64,000 bases of DNA from Streptacidiphilus anmyonensis (GCF_000787855.1 NZ_BBPQ01000001.1:104371-168370), one strand, 5' to 3'; numbered from the stretch's first letter, positions 20,371-29,929 are shown. Numbers and translations: made by a program. The notes: a model not told the origin generated them from the letters alone.

Positions 20371-20604
20371 ATGCCCTCGAACACGATCGATCCCACCGCC
20401 TTGGCGGAGGCCCACCGACGGCTCACCGAGCTCGACCGGGCGGTCGACGAGACCCGGCTGGCCCTGGCCAAGCTGCGCGCCTGCCTGCCGCCGTGCGGCG
20501 CGCCCGAGCAGTGCGGCAGCCCGATCGAGGTGTCGGACGAGCAGTACGACCCGGCGATGTGGCACGACGCCGAGGACGAAGGCATCGGCGGGCACCGCCA
20601 CTGA
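20371..20604 (+). CDS. Small conserved-looking protein upstream of sdh genes
   Basis: A 77-residue cytoplasmic protein of unknown function. The N-terminal half (DPTALAEAHRRLTELDRAVD) is predicted helical and may form a short coiled coil. It is followed by a Cys-rich segment with Cys in CLPPCGAPEQC and an acidic His-containing tail (HDAEDEGIGGHRH) that could bind a metal. It has a good ribosome site (GGAGGGGAG) before the ATG and normal actinobacterial third-position GC. It lies 98 bp before the succinate dehydrogenase anchor gene on the same strand and may be co-transcribed. Function is not inferred. Confidence 0.7.
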   Translation: MPSNTIDPTALAEAHRRLTELDRAVDETRLALAKLRACLPPCGAPEQCGSPIEVSDEQYDPAMWHDAEDEGIGGHRH

Positions 20605-20702
20605 CCGGAACACGGTCCGGAACACGGTCCGGAGCCGCCCAGCCGGTGGAGCCCAGCCGGAACAGCCCAGCGGAACCGCCCAGGAGAGGACGAGGAACAG
20701 CA

Positions 20703-21539
20703 GTGACGACGGAGACGAGGCCCCCCGAGGCCGCGGACAGCACCGGTCGGGGGGTCCACTCCCCTGGGCGCGCGGCCATCGCACAACGGCATCTGCGGTT
20801 GGACCGCTGGTGGCTCCCCCAGGTCATGACCGCCGCGGGCCTGCTGCTCTTCATCGGCTACTCGACCTGGCGGGCCTTCTTCGGCCTGCACACCTCGTAC
20901 GCCGCGCCCTACGTCTCCCCGTTCTACTCGCCCTGTCTGGCCGCCAACTGCCCGAAGATGGACGGCGGCGCGGACTGGGCGCTGTTCGGCGGCTGGTGGA
21001 GCCTGTCCCCCGCGCTGATCGTGCTGATCTTCCCGCTGGGCTTCCGGCTGACCTGCTACTACTACCGCAAGGCCTACTACCGGTCGTTCTGGTCCTCCCC
21101 GCCGGCCTGCGCGGTCGCCGAGCCGCACGCCAAGTACAGCGGTGAGACGCGCTTCCCGCTGATCCTGCAGAACATCCACCGGTACTTCTTCTACGTCGCC
21201 ATCCCGGTGGCCGGCATCCTCACCTGGGACGCGATCCTCGGCTTCCGGGACCCCCAGGGCCACTGGGGGCACATGGGCCTCGGCACGCTGGTGCTGCTCG
21301 TGAACGTCTCGCTGATCTGGGCCTACACCGCTTCGTGCCACTCCTGCCGGCACATCGTCGGCGGACGGCTGCGGCACTTCTCCAAGCACCCGGTGCGCTA
21401 CCGGATGTGGACCTGGGTCAGCAAGCTCAACGCCCGCCACATGCAGCTGGCCTGGGCCTCCCTCTTCAGCGTGGGCCTGGCCGACCTCTACGTGTACCTG
21501 CTGGCGAGCGGCGCCTTCAGCGACCCGCGCTTCTTCTAA
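20703..21539 (+). CDS. Succinate dehydrogenase/fumarate reductase membrane anchor (cytochrome b subunit)
   Basis: A 278-residue integral membrane protein that anchors the flavoprotein and iron-sulfur subunits and passes electrons to menaquinone. About five hydrophobic segments are visible (QVMTAAGLLLFIGYSTW, LSPALIVLIFPLGF, YFFYVAIPVAGILTW, LGTLVLLVNVSLIWAY, SVGLADLYVYLLA). Candidate haem-ligand histidines are in NIHRYF, HWGHMG and SCHSCRH. The size and order anchor-SdhA-SdhB resemble the Sdh1-type enzyme of mycobacteria (Rv0249c-Rv0247c). The GTG start is preceded by GAGGACGAGG. The frame is open far upstream, but that region is shadow sequence. The next gene starts 21 bp later. Confidence 0.87.
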   Translation: MTTETRPPEAADSTGRGVHSPGRAAIAQRHLRLDRWWLPQVMTAAGLLLFIGYSTWRAFFGLHTSYAAPYVSPFYSPCLAANCPKMDGGADWALFGGWWSLSPALIVLIFPLGFRLTCYYYRKAYYRSFWSSPPACAVAEPHAKYSGETRFPLILQNIHRYFFYVAIPVAGILTWDAILGFRDPQGHWGHMGLGTLVLLVNVSLIWAYTASCHSCRHIVGGRLRHFSKHPVRYRMWTWVSKLNARHMQLAWASLFSVGLADLYVYLLASGAFSDPRFF

Positions 21540-21560
21540 GAGACCTAAGGGAACAACTTC

Positions 21561-23525
21561 ATGACCGAGGTGGAGCGCCACGGCTTCGACGTGGTGGTGG
21601 TGGGCGCCGGCGGCGCCGGGCTGCGAGCGGCGATCGAGGCCCGCGAGCAGGGCAGGCGGACCGCGATCATCTGCAAGTCGCTCTTCGGCAAGGCCCACAC
21701 CGTGATGGCCGAGGGCGGCATCGCGGCCAGCATGGGCAACGTCAACGACCAGGACAACTGGCAGGTGCACTTCCGCGACACCATGCGCGGCGGCAAGTTC
21801 CTGAACCACTGGCGGATGGCCGAGCTGCACGCCAAGGAGGCCCCCGAGCGGGTCTGGGAGCTGGAGACCTGGGGCGCGCTCTTCGACCGCACCAAGGACG
21901 GCCGGATCTCGCAGCGCAACTTCGGCGGCCACGAGTACCCGCGTCTGGCCCACGTCGGCGACCGCACCGGCCTGGAGCTGATCCGCACGCTCCAGCAGAA
22001 GGTCGTCAGCCTCCAGCAGGAGGACTTCCGCGAGCACGGCGACTACGAGGCGCGGATCAAGGTCTTCCAGGAGTACACGGTGACCCGCGTCCTGAAGGAC
22101 GGAGACCGTGTGAGCGGGGTTTTCGGCTACCAGCGCGAATCGGGGCGTTTCTTCGTCATCGAGGCGCCGGCCGTGGTCCTGGCGACCGGCGGCATCGGCA
22201 AGTCGTTCAAGGTGACCTCCAACTCCTGGGAGTACACCGGCGACGGCCACGCGCTGGCGCTGCTCGCGGGCGCGTCGCTGATCAACATGGAGTTCGTCCA
22301 GTTCCACCCGACCGGCATGGTCTGGCCGCCGTCGGTGAAGGGCATCCTGGTCACCGAGTCCGTGCGCGGCGACGGCGGCGTGCTGCGCAACAGCGACGGC
22401 AAGCGCTTCATGTTCGACTACATCCCCGACGTCTTCCGCGAGAAGTACGCGGAGACCGAGGAGGAGGGCGACCGCTGGTACCAGGACCAGGCCAACAACC
22501 GCCGTCCGCCGGAGCTGCTGCCGCGCGACGAGGTGGCCCGCGCCATCAACAGCGAGGTCAAGGCCGGTCGCGGCACCCCGCACGGCGGCGTCTTCCTGGA
22601 CGTCTCCACCCGCCTGCCCGCCGAGGAGATCCGGCGCCGACTGCCGTCGATGCACCACCAGTTCAAGGAGCTGGCGGATGTCGACATCACCGCCGAGCCG
22701 ATGGAGGTCGGCCCGACCTGCCACTACGTCATGGGCGGCGTCGAGGTCGACCCGGACACCGCGTCCTCCTGCGTGCCGGGCCTGTTCGCGGCCGGCGAGG
22801 TCGCCGGCGGCATGCACGGCTCCAACCGCCTCGGCGGCAACTCCCTCTCCGACCTGCTGGTCTTCGGCCGCCGCGCCGGGCTGCACGCCGCGCAGTACGC
22901 GGACACCGCCGGCGATGACCGCCCGGTGGTCGACCAGGAACAGATCGACGCGGCAGCGGAGGAGGCGCTGGCGCCCTTCTCGGCCGACGGCGGCGAGAAC
23001 CCCTACGGCCTGCACCAGGAGCTCCAGCAGTCGATGAACGACCTGGTCGGCATCATCCGCCGCGAGGGCGAGATGGAGGAGGCGCTCCAGCGCCTCGCGA
23101 CCCTGGGGGAGCGGGCCGAGAGCGCGGGCGTCGAGGGCCACCGCCAGTTCAACCCCGGCTGGCACCTGGCCCTGGACCTGCGCAACATGCTGCTGGTCTC
23201 CGAGTGCGTGGCCCGAGCCGCGCTGGAACGCCAGGAGAGCCGCGGCGGCCACACCCGCGAGGACCACCCGGCGATGGCCGCCGAGTGGCGCCGCGTCCTG
23301 CTCGCCTGCTCGCTCGCGGACAAGCCCGTTCCGGGCGAGGGCGCGATCGTCCTCCAGCGGAAGGCGAACCCGGCGATCCGCGAGGACCTGCTGGCGCTGT
23401 TCGGTGTCGACGAGCTGAAGAAGTACCTGACCGAGGACGAACTGCCCGGTGCGGAGGCGGACCTCCCTCCGCAGCGCGCGGACGTGGACGCCGACAAGAA
23501 GAGTGAGAACGGAGCGGAGCATTGA
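21561..23525 (+). CDS. sdhA: Succinate dehydrogenase / fumarate reductase flavoprotein subunit
   Basis: FAD-containing catalytic subunit, 654 residues, interconverting succinate and fumarate. The N-terminal dinucleotide-binding motif is VVVVGAGGAGLRAA. The FAD-attachment region is KAHTVMAEGGIAASMGN, with His in KAHT. The active-site segments are FVQFHPTGM, LVTESVRGDGG and, near the C-terminal side, GSNRLGGNSL. The length fits the mycobacterial Sdh1-type family rather than the ~590-residue classical SdhA. It lies 21 bp after the anchor gene and overlaps the iron-sulfur subunit by 4 bp. Confidence 0.94.
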   Translation: MTEVERHGFDVVVVGAGGAGLRAAIEAREQGRRTAIICKSLFGKAHTVMAEGGIAASMGNVNDQDNWQVHFRDTMRGGKFLNHWRMAELHAKEAPERVWELETWGALFDRTKDGRISQRNFGGHEYPRLAHVGDRTGLELIRTLQQKVVSLQQEDFREHGDYEARIKVFQEYTVTRVLKDGDRVSGVFGYQRESGRFFVIEAPAVVLATGGIGKSFKVTSNSWEYTGDGHALALLAGASLINMEFVQFHPTGMVWPPSVKGILVTESVRGDGGVLRNSDGKRFMFDYIPDVFREKYAETEEEGDRWYQDQANNRRPPELLPRDEVARAINSEVKAGRGTPHGGVFLDVSTRLPAEEIRRRLPSMHHQFKELADVDITAEPMEVGPTCHYVMGGVEVDPDTASSCVPGLFAAGEVAGGMHGSNRLGGNSLSDLLVFGRRAGLHAAQYADTAGDDRPVVDQEQIDAAAEEALAPFSADGGENPYGLHQELQQSMNDLVGIIRREGEMEEALQRLATLGERAESAGVEGHRQFNPGWHLALDLRNMLLVSECVARAALERQESRGGHTREDHPAMAAEWRRVLLACSLADKPVPGEGAIVLQRKANPAIREDLLALFGVDELKKYLTEDELPGAEADLPPQRADVDADKKSENGAEH

Positions 23526-24286
23526 GCTACGAGGCCACGTTCCGCGTCTGGCGCGGCGACGCCGAGGGCGGGGAACTGACGGACTTCCAGGTCGAGGTCA
23601 ACGACGGGGAGGTGGTGCTCGACGTCGTCCACCGTATCCAGGCGACCCAGGCGCCCGACCTCGCCGTCCGCTGGAACTGCAAGGCGGGCAAGTGCGGCTC
23701 GTGCAGCGCGGAGATCAACGGCCGCCCGCGGCTGATGTGCATGACCCGCATGTCGACCCTGCCGCCGGGCGAGACGGTCACCATCACCCCGATGCGCACC
23801 TTCCCGGTGCTGCGGGACCTGGTCACGGACGTGGGCTTCAACTACCAGAAGGCCCGCGAGATCCCCGCGTTCATCCCGCCGCAGGGCGTGAAGCCGGGCG
23901 AGTACCGGATGCAGCAGGAGGACGTGAACCGCTCGCAGGAGTTCCGCAAGTGCATCGAGTGCTTCCTGTGCCAGGACACCTGCCACGTGGTCCGCGACCA
24001 CGAGGAGAACAAGCCGGCCTTCGCTGGCCCGCGCTTCCTGATGCGGATGGCCGAGCTGGACATGCACCCGCTGGACGCCGCCGGTGACCAGGGTCTGGAC
24101 CGCAAGGCCACGGCCCAGGAGGAGCACGGCCTGGGCTACTGCAACATCACCAAGTGCTGCACGGAGGTCTGCCCGGAAGGCATCAAGATCACGGACAACG
24201 CGCTGATCCCGCTGAAGGAACGGGCCGTTGACCGCAAGTACGACCCGCTGGTCTGGCTCGGCAGCAAGATCTCACGACGGCGGTAG
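23522..24286 (+). CDS. sdhB: Succinate dehydrogenase / fumarate reductase iron-sulfur subunit
   Basis: A 254-residue protein carrying the three iron-sulfur clusters that link FAD to quinone. The [2Fe-2S] ligands are in CKAGKCGSC and a later LMCM; the ferredoxin-like C-terminal domain has CIECFLCQDTC and CNITKCCTEVCP. The start is a TTG that overlaps the flavoprotein stop (ATTGA), so translation is probably coupled. The next feature downstream is the long hairpin at 24298-24398. Confidence 0.93.
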   Translation: MSYEATFRVWRGDAEGGELTDFQVEVNDGEVVLDVVHRIQATQAPDLAVRWNCKAGKCGSCSAEINGRPRLMCMTRMSTLPPGETVTITPMRTFPVLRDLVTDVGFNYQKAREIPAFIPPQGVKPGEYRMQQEDVNRSQEFRKCIECFLCQDTCHVVRDHEENKPAFAGPRFLMRMAELDMHPLDAAGDQGLDRKATAQEEHGLGYCNITKCCTEVCPEGIKITDNALIPLKERAVDRKYDPLVWLGSKISRRR

Positions 24287-24297
24287 GCCTGCACTAT

Positions 24298-24398
24298 CCA
24301 GGGGCGCGGGGAACTGCGCGACAAGCCACCCAAGGTGGTGAGCCGCCGAACGCGCAGGGCCATCCGCACAGGGTGGTTGCAGAGCCTCGCGCCCCTGG
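24298..24398. repeat. Intergenic repeat-like element with long imperfect inverted repeat
   Basis: Starts CCAGGGGCGCGGGGAACTGC and ends CCTCGCGCCCCTGG; the two ends pair and enclose further complementarity (CCACCC/GGGTGG). Sequences beginning GGGGCGCGGGGAACTGCGCG recur between genes in many Streptomyces chromosomes. It separates the convergent sdhB and SpoIIE-type genes and probably terminates both. Confidence 0.65.
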
Positions 24399-24408
24399 GT
24401 CGTGCAAC

Positions 24409-26958
24409 TCAGGGAAGTGCCAGCTCGAACCAGACCGCCTTGCCGTTGGGAGTCCTGCGACTCCCCCACCGGTCGGCCAGCAGGCTGACCAGCTGGAGCC
24501 CGCGCCCGCCCTCGTCCGTGTCGCGGGCGCGCCGCTGCCGCGGCTGGGCGTAGCCGTTGTCCCAGACCTCGCACACCAGGACCGAGTCCCGCAGCAGGCG
24601 CACGCGGATATCGCCGCGGCCGTGGCGCAGCGCGTTCGTTGCCAGCTCGCTGACCAGCAGCTCGACGGTGTCGACCAGTTCGTCGAGGCCGCAGGCGAGC
24701 AGCCAGCCGCAGGCCAGTTCACGGGCGCGGGCAACGGACGTGGGCTCGGAGGGCAGGACCCAGTCCCCGACCGAGTTGCCCGGCAGGGCGCGGACCCGTG
24801 CCATCAGCAGGGCGATGTCGTCCTCGCCGTGGTGCGGGTCGAGCTCCGTCAACAGCTGGTCGCACAGCGCCTCGAGCGGACGGTCCGGGCCGCTCAGCGC
24901 GGAGCGCAGCGCGGAGAGGCCGTCCTCCAGCGGGTGCTTCCGGGATTCGACCAGCCCGTCGGTGTAGAGCCCGAACAGCGCGCCGTCCGGGAGTTCGACG
25001 GTGACCTCCTCGAAGGGCTCGCCGCCGACGCCGAGCGGGAGACCCTCGGGGACATCCAGCATCAGGGCCGGGTTGTCGCCGCCCGCGGGGTCGACCACGA
25101 CCGGCGGGAGGTGGCCCGCGTTGGCGATCGTGCAGCGGCGCGTGACCGCGTCGAAGACCGCGTACACGCAGGTGGCCAGGTAGAGCTCGCCGGACTCACC
25201 GCCGTCGGACTCCGGGTCGGCGGACAACCCGCGGGCGATCTCGTCGAGTTGGGTGAGCACGTCGGCCGGGTCGAGATCCAGCAGGGAGAGCGTGCGCACC
25301 GCCGTGCGCAACTGGCCCATGGCGACGGCCGCACGCAGCCCGCGGCCCATGACGTCGCCGACGACGAGCGCGGTGCGGTTGCCGGGCAGCGGGATGACGT
25401 CGAACCAGTCGCCGCCGACCTCGGTGCCGCTGCCGGCCGGGCGGTAGCGGCAGGCGATCTCCAGGCCCGAGGCCTCGGGGTTGCCGGGTGGCAACAGAGA
25501 GCGCTGAAGGATCAGTGCCCGCTCGTGTTCACGGCGGTACAGGCGGGCGTTGTCGATACACACCGCCGCCCGGGCGACGAGCTCGGTCGCGATGGCGACG
25601 TCGCGCGCGTCGAAGGGCTCACTGCCCTTGGCGCGGGAGAGCTGGACCAGGCCGAGCACCTTCTCGCGGGCGACCATCGGCACCACCACCGCGCTGTGGA
25701 TCAGCGGGTTGGGGTCCGGGTTGCCGGGCCCGATCAGGGTGAGGCTGCGGCCGGTGCGCAGCGCCTTCGCGTACGGGGAGCGCGGCGGGTAGCAGAACGC
25801 GCCGCCGACCTCGGCGGCCGGAGTGGACGGACCGTCGTGCGTCGGCGCGGCGTCGTGGTGGACGGTGCTGGCGGAGGCGACCCGCCGCAGCTCGCCGGTG
25901 CCGTCGCCGTCGTCGACCCGGCGGCCCTCCGCGTCGGCGGTGAGCACGGCGTTGTAGAGGTCGACGGTGGCCACGTCGCAGAAGCCGGGGACGGTGACGT
26001 CGAGCAGCTCGCGTGCGGTGGTCTCCAGGTCGAGCGTCGAACCGATGTGGCGGCTGGCCTCGTTGAGCAGGGCCAGGCTGCGCCGCGCGCTCGCGGCCTC
26101 GCGCTCGGCGCGGGCGCGGCCGGTGACGTCCACGACCTGCCCGGCCACGCCCATGGGGCGGTCGCCGGTGCTCAGCAGCCGGTAGAGCGAGATGGACCAG
26201 CGTCGTCTGCCCCGGGTGGGCAGGACGCCGGAGAAGGTCAGGTCGACGACCGGTTCGCCGCTGTCCAGCACGTCGGCGACGGCCCGGCCGAGCCGGACGG
26301 CGTCGCGCGGAGGCATCAGGTCGGCCGGGGCCAGCCCGACCAGGTCCTCGGCCGGGAGGCCGAGCACTTCGGCGAAGCTGTCGTTGACGCGGCGGATGCG
26401 GCACTCGCGGTCGAAGAGCACGAAGCCCGTCGGCGCCTGGCCGAAGACGGCCTCGGAGGCGGCCAGTTCGGTCTCGATCGCGCGCAGCTTGCGCAGGTCC
26501 ACGGCCAGGCAGACGACGCCGGGGCGTCCGTCGTGTCCGCGAGCCGGCATCAGGTACAGCTCGGCGACGCGCTCCTGGCCGTCCGCGTCGCGGTAGGGCG
26601 CGGTGCCGACCCACTCCTTGCCGCCGAGGGTCTCCTCGATCCGGGCCCGCCCGCGGCGCCACAGCTCGCGGGGCGCGAAGGTGGTCACCGGGTCGGCGCC
26701 GACCACGTCCTCGGCACGCAGGCCGAAGAACTCGGCGGCGCGGTCGCTCCATTGGGAGATCATCCCGTCGCCGTCGAGCGAGAAGGCGGCGACCTGTATG
26801 TAGTCGTAGACGGAGCCCGGCTCGCCATGACCCCACATGCTCGGCGACGCACCGTGCGGCCGCAGCTCCCCGGCCGGATGCGGGATGACGGCGTCCGCAC
26901 CGGGCCCGGGCGTGATGGCGGCCGCCTCGGCGGCCTCACGTGACGGCGTGTCGCTCAA
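24409..26958 (-). CDS. PAS-PAS-GAF-SpoIIE phosphatase-HATPase signalling protein (1)
   Basis: An 849-residue cytoplasmic protein that probably controls an anti-sigma/anti-anti-sigma switch by dephosphorylation. PAS domains lie at about 48-160 (VYDYIQVAAFSLDGDGMISQ) and 168-280 (FGQAPTGFVLFDRECRIRRV). A GAF domain follows at about 300-470, the PP2C/SpoIIE phosphatase at about 505-715 (EVGGDWFDVIPLP, VVGDVMGRGLRAA) and a HATPase_c (RsbW-like) domain at the end (LLVSELATNALRHG, GGRGLQLV). The start is TTG with AGGAG eight bases upstream. It is 235 bp from a paralogue of the same architecture on the same strand. Input ligands are unknown. Confidence 0.9.
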   Translation of the reverse strand: MSDTPSREAAEAAAITPGPGADAVIPHPAGELRPHGASPSMWGHGEPGSVYDYIQVAAFSLDGDGMISQWSDRAAEFFGLRAEDVVGADPVTTFAPRELWRRGRARIEETLGGKEWVGTAPYRDADGQERVAELYLMPARGHDGRPGVVCLAVDLRKLRAIETELAASEAVFGQAPTGFVLFDRECRIRRVNDSFAEVLGLPAEDLVGLAPADLMPPRDAVRLGRAVADVLDSGEPVVDLTFSGVLPTRGRRRWSISLYRLLSTGDRPMGVAGQVVDVTGRARAEREAASARRSLALLNEASRHIGSTLDLETTARELLDVTVPGFCDVATVDLYNAVLTADAEGRRVDDGDGTGELRRVASASTVHHDAAPTHDGPSTPAAEVGGAFCYPPRSPYAKALRTGRSLTLIGPGNPDPNPLIHSAVVVPMVAREKVLGLVQLSRAKGSEPFDARDVAIATELVARAAVCIDNARLYRREHERALILQRSLLPPGNPEASGLEIACRYRPAGSGTEVGGDWFDVIPLPGNRTALVVGDVMGRGLRAAVAMGQLRTAVRTLSLLDLDPADVLTQLDEIARGLSADPESDGGESGELYLATCVYAVFDAVTRRCTIANAGHLPPVVVDPAGGDNPALMLDVPEGLPLGVGGEPFEEVTVELPDGALFGLYTDGLVESRKHPLEDGLSALRSALSGPDRPLEALCDQLLTELDPHHGEDDIALLMARVRALPGNSVGDWVLPSEPTSVARARELACGWLLACGLDELVDTVELLVSELATNALRHGRGDIRVRLLRDSVLVCEVWDNGYAQPRQRRARDTDEGGRGLQLVSLLADRWGSRRTPNGKAVWFELALP

Positions 26959-27193
26959 CTACCGACTCCTGTGGCGATCTGCGCTGGGGCACCTCCCGGC
27001 CGAAGCCTGGGGAAGCATGTCGCGTTCCGAGTATTCATCATCCCGGTGATCTCGCCTACGCCCTGATCGATCTCAACATCACATCGAGCGAGGGAACGTG
27101 AGGCGATCCCCGCCACCGCGCGGAGCGGTGTCCGGAATCGGAACCTTACGCCTCAGTCCGGCCGAACGGGAGGTACTCGACGTGTCCAGTTGA

Positions 27194-29929
27194 TCAAGAA
27201 CTGGTGGAGACACCACTCCCACCAGGCGCATCGGACCGGATTTGTTCGAACCAGACGACTTTTCCCTCCCCTTCGATCCGGGTCCCCCAGCGGTGCGCGA
27301 GCCGGTGGACCAACTGCAGCCCGCGACCGCCCTCGTCGGTGCCGGCGGCCTCGCGCTCGCGTGGCGGATCCGGCAACGGGTCGGCGACCTCGACCAGCAA
27401 TCTCTCCTCGCGCAGCGCCAGCCGCAGCCCGATCGGCGCGCTCGCGTACCGCACCGCGTTCGTCACCAGCTCGCTGACCAGCAGTTCCGTCGTGTCCAGC
27501 AGGTGCTCCTGTCCCCATTCGGGGAGCGTCCTGCGGACCAGGCGGCGGGCGTGCGAGGGCGCGGACGGCTCGGCGCTGAGCGTCCAGCGCTCCTCCCGCA
27601 GCGCGGTCGGCTCCGGCGCTCCTCCCAACCGGGCCAGCAACAGCGCGACGTCGTCCGGCTCCTGCCCCTGGTCGAGGGTGCGCACGACCGCTTCGCACGC
27701 CTCCTCGACCGAGGCGTGCGGAAGCTCCAGGACGGCGCTCAGGCGGCGCGTGCCCACGTCGATGTCCTCCGTGCGCGACTCCACCAGCCCATCGGTGTAC
27801 AGCGCGAGGAGGCTTCCCTCCGGCACCGTCAGCTCGGTCACCTCGAACGGGACCCCACCCACACCGAGCGGCGCGCCCGAGGGCAGTTCCAGCACCGTCG
27901 CCGATCCGCCGACCAGCCGCTCCGCTCCCGGAGCCGTGCCGGGGGCCGCCGCCGAGGCGGGTGTCGGAGCAGACGCCGTGGCGGGTGTCGGAGCCGACGC
28001 GGGAGAGGGCGTGGGGGCTGGCGTCGGAGCGGGCGCGGGAGCGGGTGTGATGAGCAAGGGCTCGGTGTGGCCGGCCTTGGAGAGCACCAGCGTGCGCGTC
28101 GACGGATCGTAGACCGCGTACACGCAGGTGGCGATCAGGGCCTCCTCCGGCCCCTGCGCCAGGTCGTCGGCCAGGTCGTGCACCTTCTGCAGCAACCGGT
28201 GCGGCGGCAGGTCGAGTCCGGCGAGGGTCCGCACGGCGGTGCGCAGCCGACCCATCGTCGCGGCGGCGCGCAGGCCGTGGCCCATCACGTCGCCGACCAC
28301 GAGCGCGGTACGGCCGCGCGGCAGCGGGATCACGTCGAACCAGTCGCCCCCCACCTCCGCGCCGCTGCTGCCCGGCACATACCGGTAGCCGACCTCCATG
28401 CCGGGCGGCTGCACCACCGTCTGCGGCAGCAGGCTGCGCTGCAGCATCAGCGCCGCCGCGCGCTCGCGGGCGTAGAGGCGGGCGTTGTCGAGCGAGGCCC
28501 CGGCGCGGTCCGCCAGCTCGGTGGCGAAGACGACGTCGTCGTGGTCGAAGCCCTCACGCCGCCCGGCCCGGTCCAGGATCAGCAGGCCGAGCACGATGCC
28601 GCGCGCCCGCAGCGGCACCACCAGCATCGAGTGCACGCCCAGTCGGTACGCGGCGCGGACCCGCGGGTCCCCCTGCCCGGACACGTCCTCCAGCTGGGTG
28701 GCCGCGTCCAGGGTCAACGGCATGCCGGTGCGCAGCACCCGGCCGAAGAGCGACTCGTCGGTCATCGTGATCCGCGCGCCGGGCGTCTGCATCGCGTCCG
28801 CGTCCGGTCCCGGCACGACGGCGGCCGTCGCCGCCATGACCAGCGGCGTGAGCCGCGTGAGCGGGTGCCGGGGCAGTTCCGAGCCGTCCAGCACGGCCTC
28901 CAGCAGGGCGACCCCGGAGTGGTCGCCGAGCCGCGGCACGAGCGCGTCGGCCAGCTCCTGCGCGATCAGCCCGGCGTCCAGCAGGTCCCCGATCCGACTG
29001 CCGACCTCGTTGAGCAGCGCGAGCCGCTGCCGTGCGTGCTCGACCTTGGCGACGGAGCGGTAGCGGTCCGTCACGTCCATGATCATGCCGGTGACGCCGA
29101 GGATCCGGCCTGAGCGGTCGTGCAGCCGGGAGTAGGAGACGGACCGGTAGCCGGGATCGCCGGGGTCGGCACTGTTGACCGTCACGTCGATCACCGGCTC
29201 GCCGGTGGCCAGCACCTGCCGCTGGACCGCCATCACCTCGTCCGCGGCGAGCTGCGGCAGGGCCTCCCCGGCCGTCCGCCCGAGGTGCGCGTCGACGGGC
29301 AGGCCGTTCATGCGCGCGAGCGTCTCGTTGACCCGGACGTACCGCAGATCGCGATCGAAGATCGCCAGACCGAGCGGTGACTGCTCGAACAGCGCCTCCT
29401 GCACGGCCAGCCCCTGCTCCAGCCCGAGCAACGCGGCGGCGTCCGCGAAACGGCAGAGCAGAAACGGTACGCCGTCGCCGTTCTCCAGCAGCGAGAGCCG
29501 CGCCTCCAGCCGCACGCCCTGCCCGTCGCGGTGCTGGAGCCGCACGATCCCCGACCACGACGCGGCGTCGCGCAGCACACCCGCGATGGCGTCGTGCGCC
29601 ACCTTGAACATCTCGGCGTCGTCCCCGAGCAGCACATCCAGATCACGGCCGACGAGCGCGTCGCTCGGCCAGCCGAGGAGCTCCTCGGCCGCCTGGCTCC
29701 AGAGCATCACCCGTCCCTGCTCGTCCAACAGGGCGATCGCCACGCGCACGAGGTCCAGCAGGCTGTCGGTCCGGCGACCGATGCCCTCGTCCAGGTCCGC
29801 GCCGACCGCGAGCGCGTCCGGGAAGCGCGCGGGCGCGGCCGCCCGCGACCCGGCGCGACGGACGATCCCCCCGACACCACCCGCCGCGGGCCTTCGCCGC
29901 AGGCGCGCACGCGCGTCAGCTCGCCTCAC
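27194..29929 (-). CDS. PAS-PAS-GAF-SpoIIE phosphatase-HATPase signalling protein (2)
   Basis: A 911-residue paralogue of the protein at 24409 with the same domain order: PAS about 50-170 (LLDLVRVAIALLDEQGRVML), PAS about 175-290, GAF about 300-465, SpoIIE phosphatase (GGDWFDVIPLPRGRTALV, VVGDVMGHGLRAA) and C-terminal HATPase (LLVSELVTNAVRYA, EGGRGLQLVHRL). A Pro/Ala/Thr-rich insert of about 40 residues (PAPAPAPTPAPTPSP type) interrupts the phosphatase domain between KAGHTEPLLIT and LELPSGAPLGVGG, where the paralogue has only about ten residues. The start is GTG at 29929 after GGGGAGAC. The two proteins may have arisen by tandem duplication. Confidence 0.9.
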   Translation of the reverse strand: MRRADARARLRRRPAAGGVGGIVRRAGSRAAAPARFPDALAVGADLDEGIGRRTDSLLDLVRVAIALLDEQGRVMLWSQAAEELLGWPSDALVGRDLDVLLGDDAEMFKVAHDAIAGVLRDAASWSGIVRLQHRDGQGVRLEARLSLLENGDGVPFLLCRFADAAALLGLEQGLAVQEALFEQSPLGLAIFDRDLRYVRVNETLARMNGLPVDAHLGRTAGEALPQLAADEVMAVQRQVLATGEPVIDVTVNSADPGDPGYRSVSYSRLHDRSGRILGVTGMIMDVTDRYRSVAKVEHARQRLALLNEVGSRIGDLLDAGLIAQELADALVPRLGDHSGVALLEAVLDGSELPRHPLTRLTPLVMAATAAVVPGPDADAMQTPGARITMTDESLFGRVLRTGMPLTLDAATQLEDVSGQGDPRVRAAYRLGVHSMLVVPLRARGIVLGLLILDRAGRREGFDHDDVVFATELADRAGASLDNARLYARERAAALMLQRSLLPQTVVQPPGMEVGYRYVPGSSGAEVGGDWFDVIPLPRGRTALVVGDVMGHGLRAAATMGRLRTAVRTLAGLDLPPHRLLQKVHDLADDLAQGPEEALIATCVYAVYDPSTRTLVLSKAGHTEPLLITPAPAPAPTPAPTPSPASAPTPATASAPTPASAAAPGTAPGAERLVGGSATVLELPSGAPLGVGGVPFEVTELTVPEGSLLALYTDGLVESRTEDIDVGTRRLSAVLELPHASVEEACEAVVRTLDQGQEPDDVALLLARLGGAPEPTALREERWTLSAEPSAPSHARRLVRRTLPEWGQEHLLDTTELLVSELVTNAVRYASAPIGLRLALREERLLVEVADPLPDPPREREAAGTDEGGRGLQLVHRLAHRWGTRIEGEGKVVWFEQIRSDAPGGSGVSTSS

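Noticed and set aside
18078..20700. Long open frame on the plus strand opposite the orphan binding-protein gene
   Set aside because: It is a high-GC shadow of real minus-strand genes; only its last part (from 20703) is a true gene.
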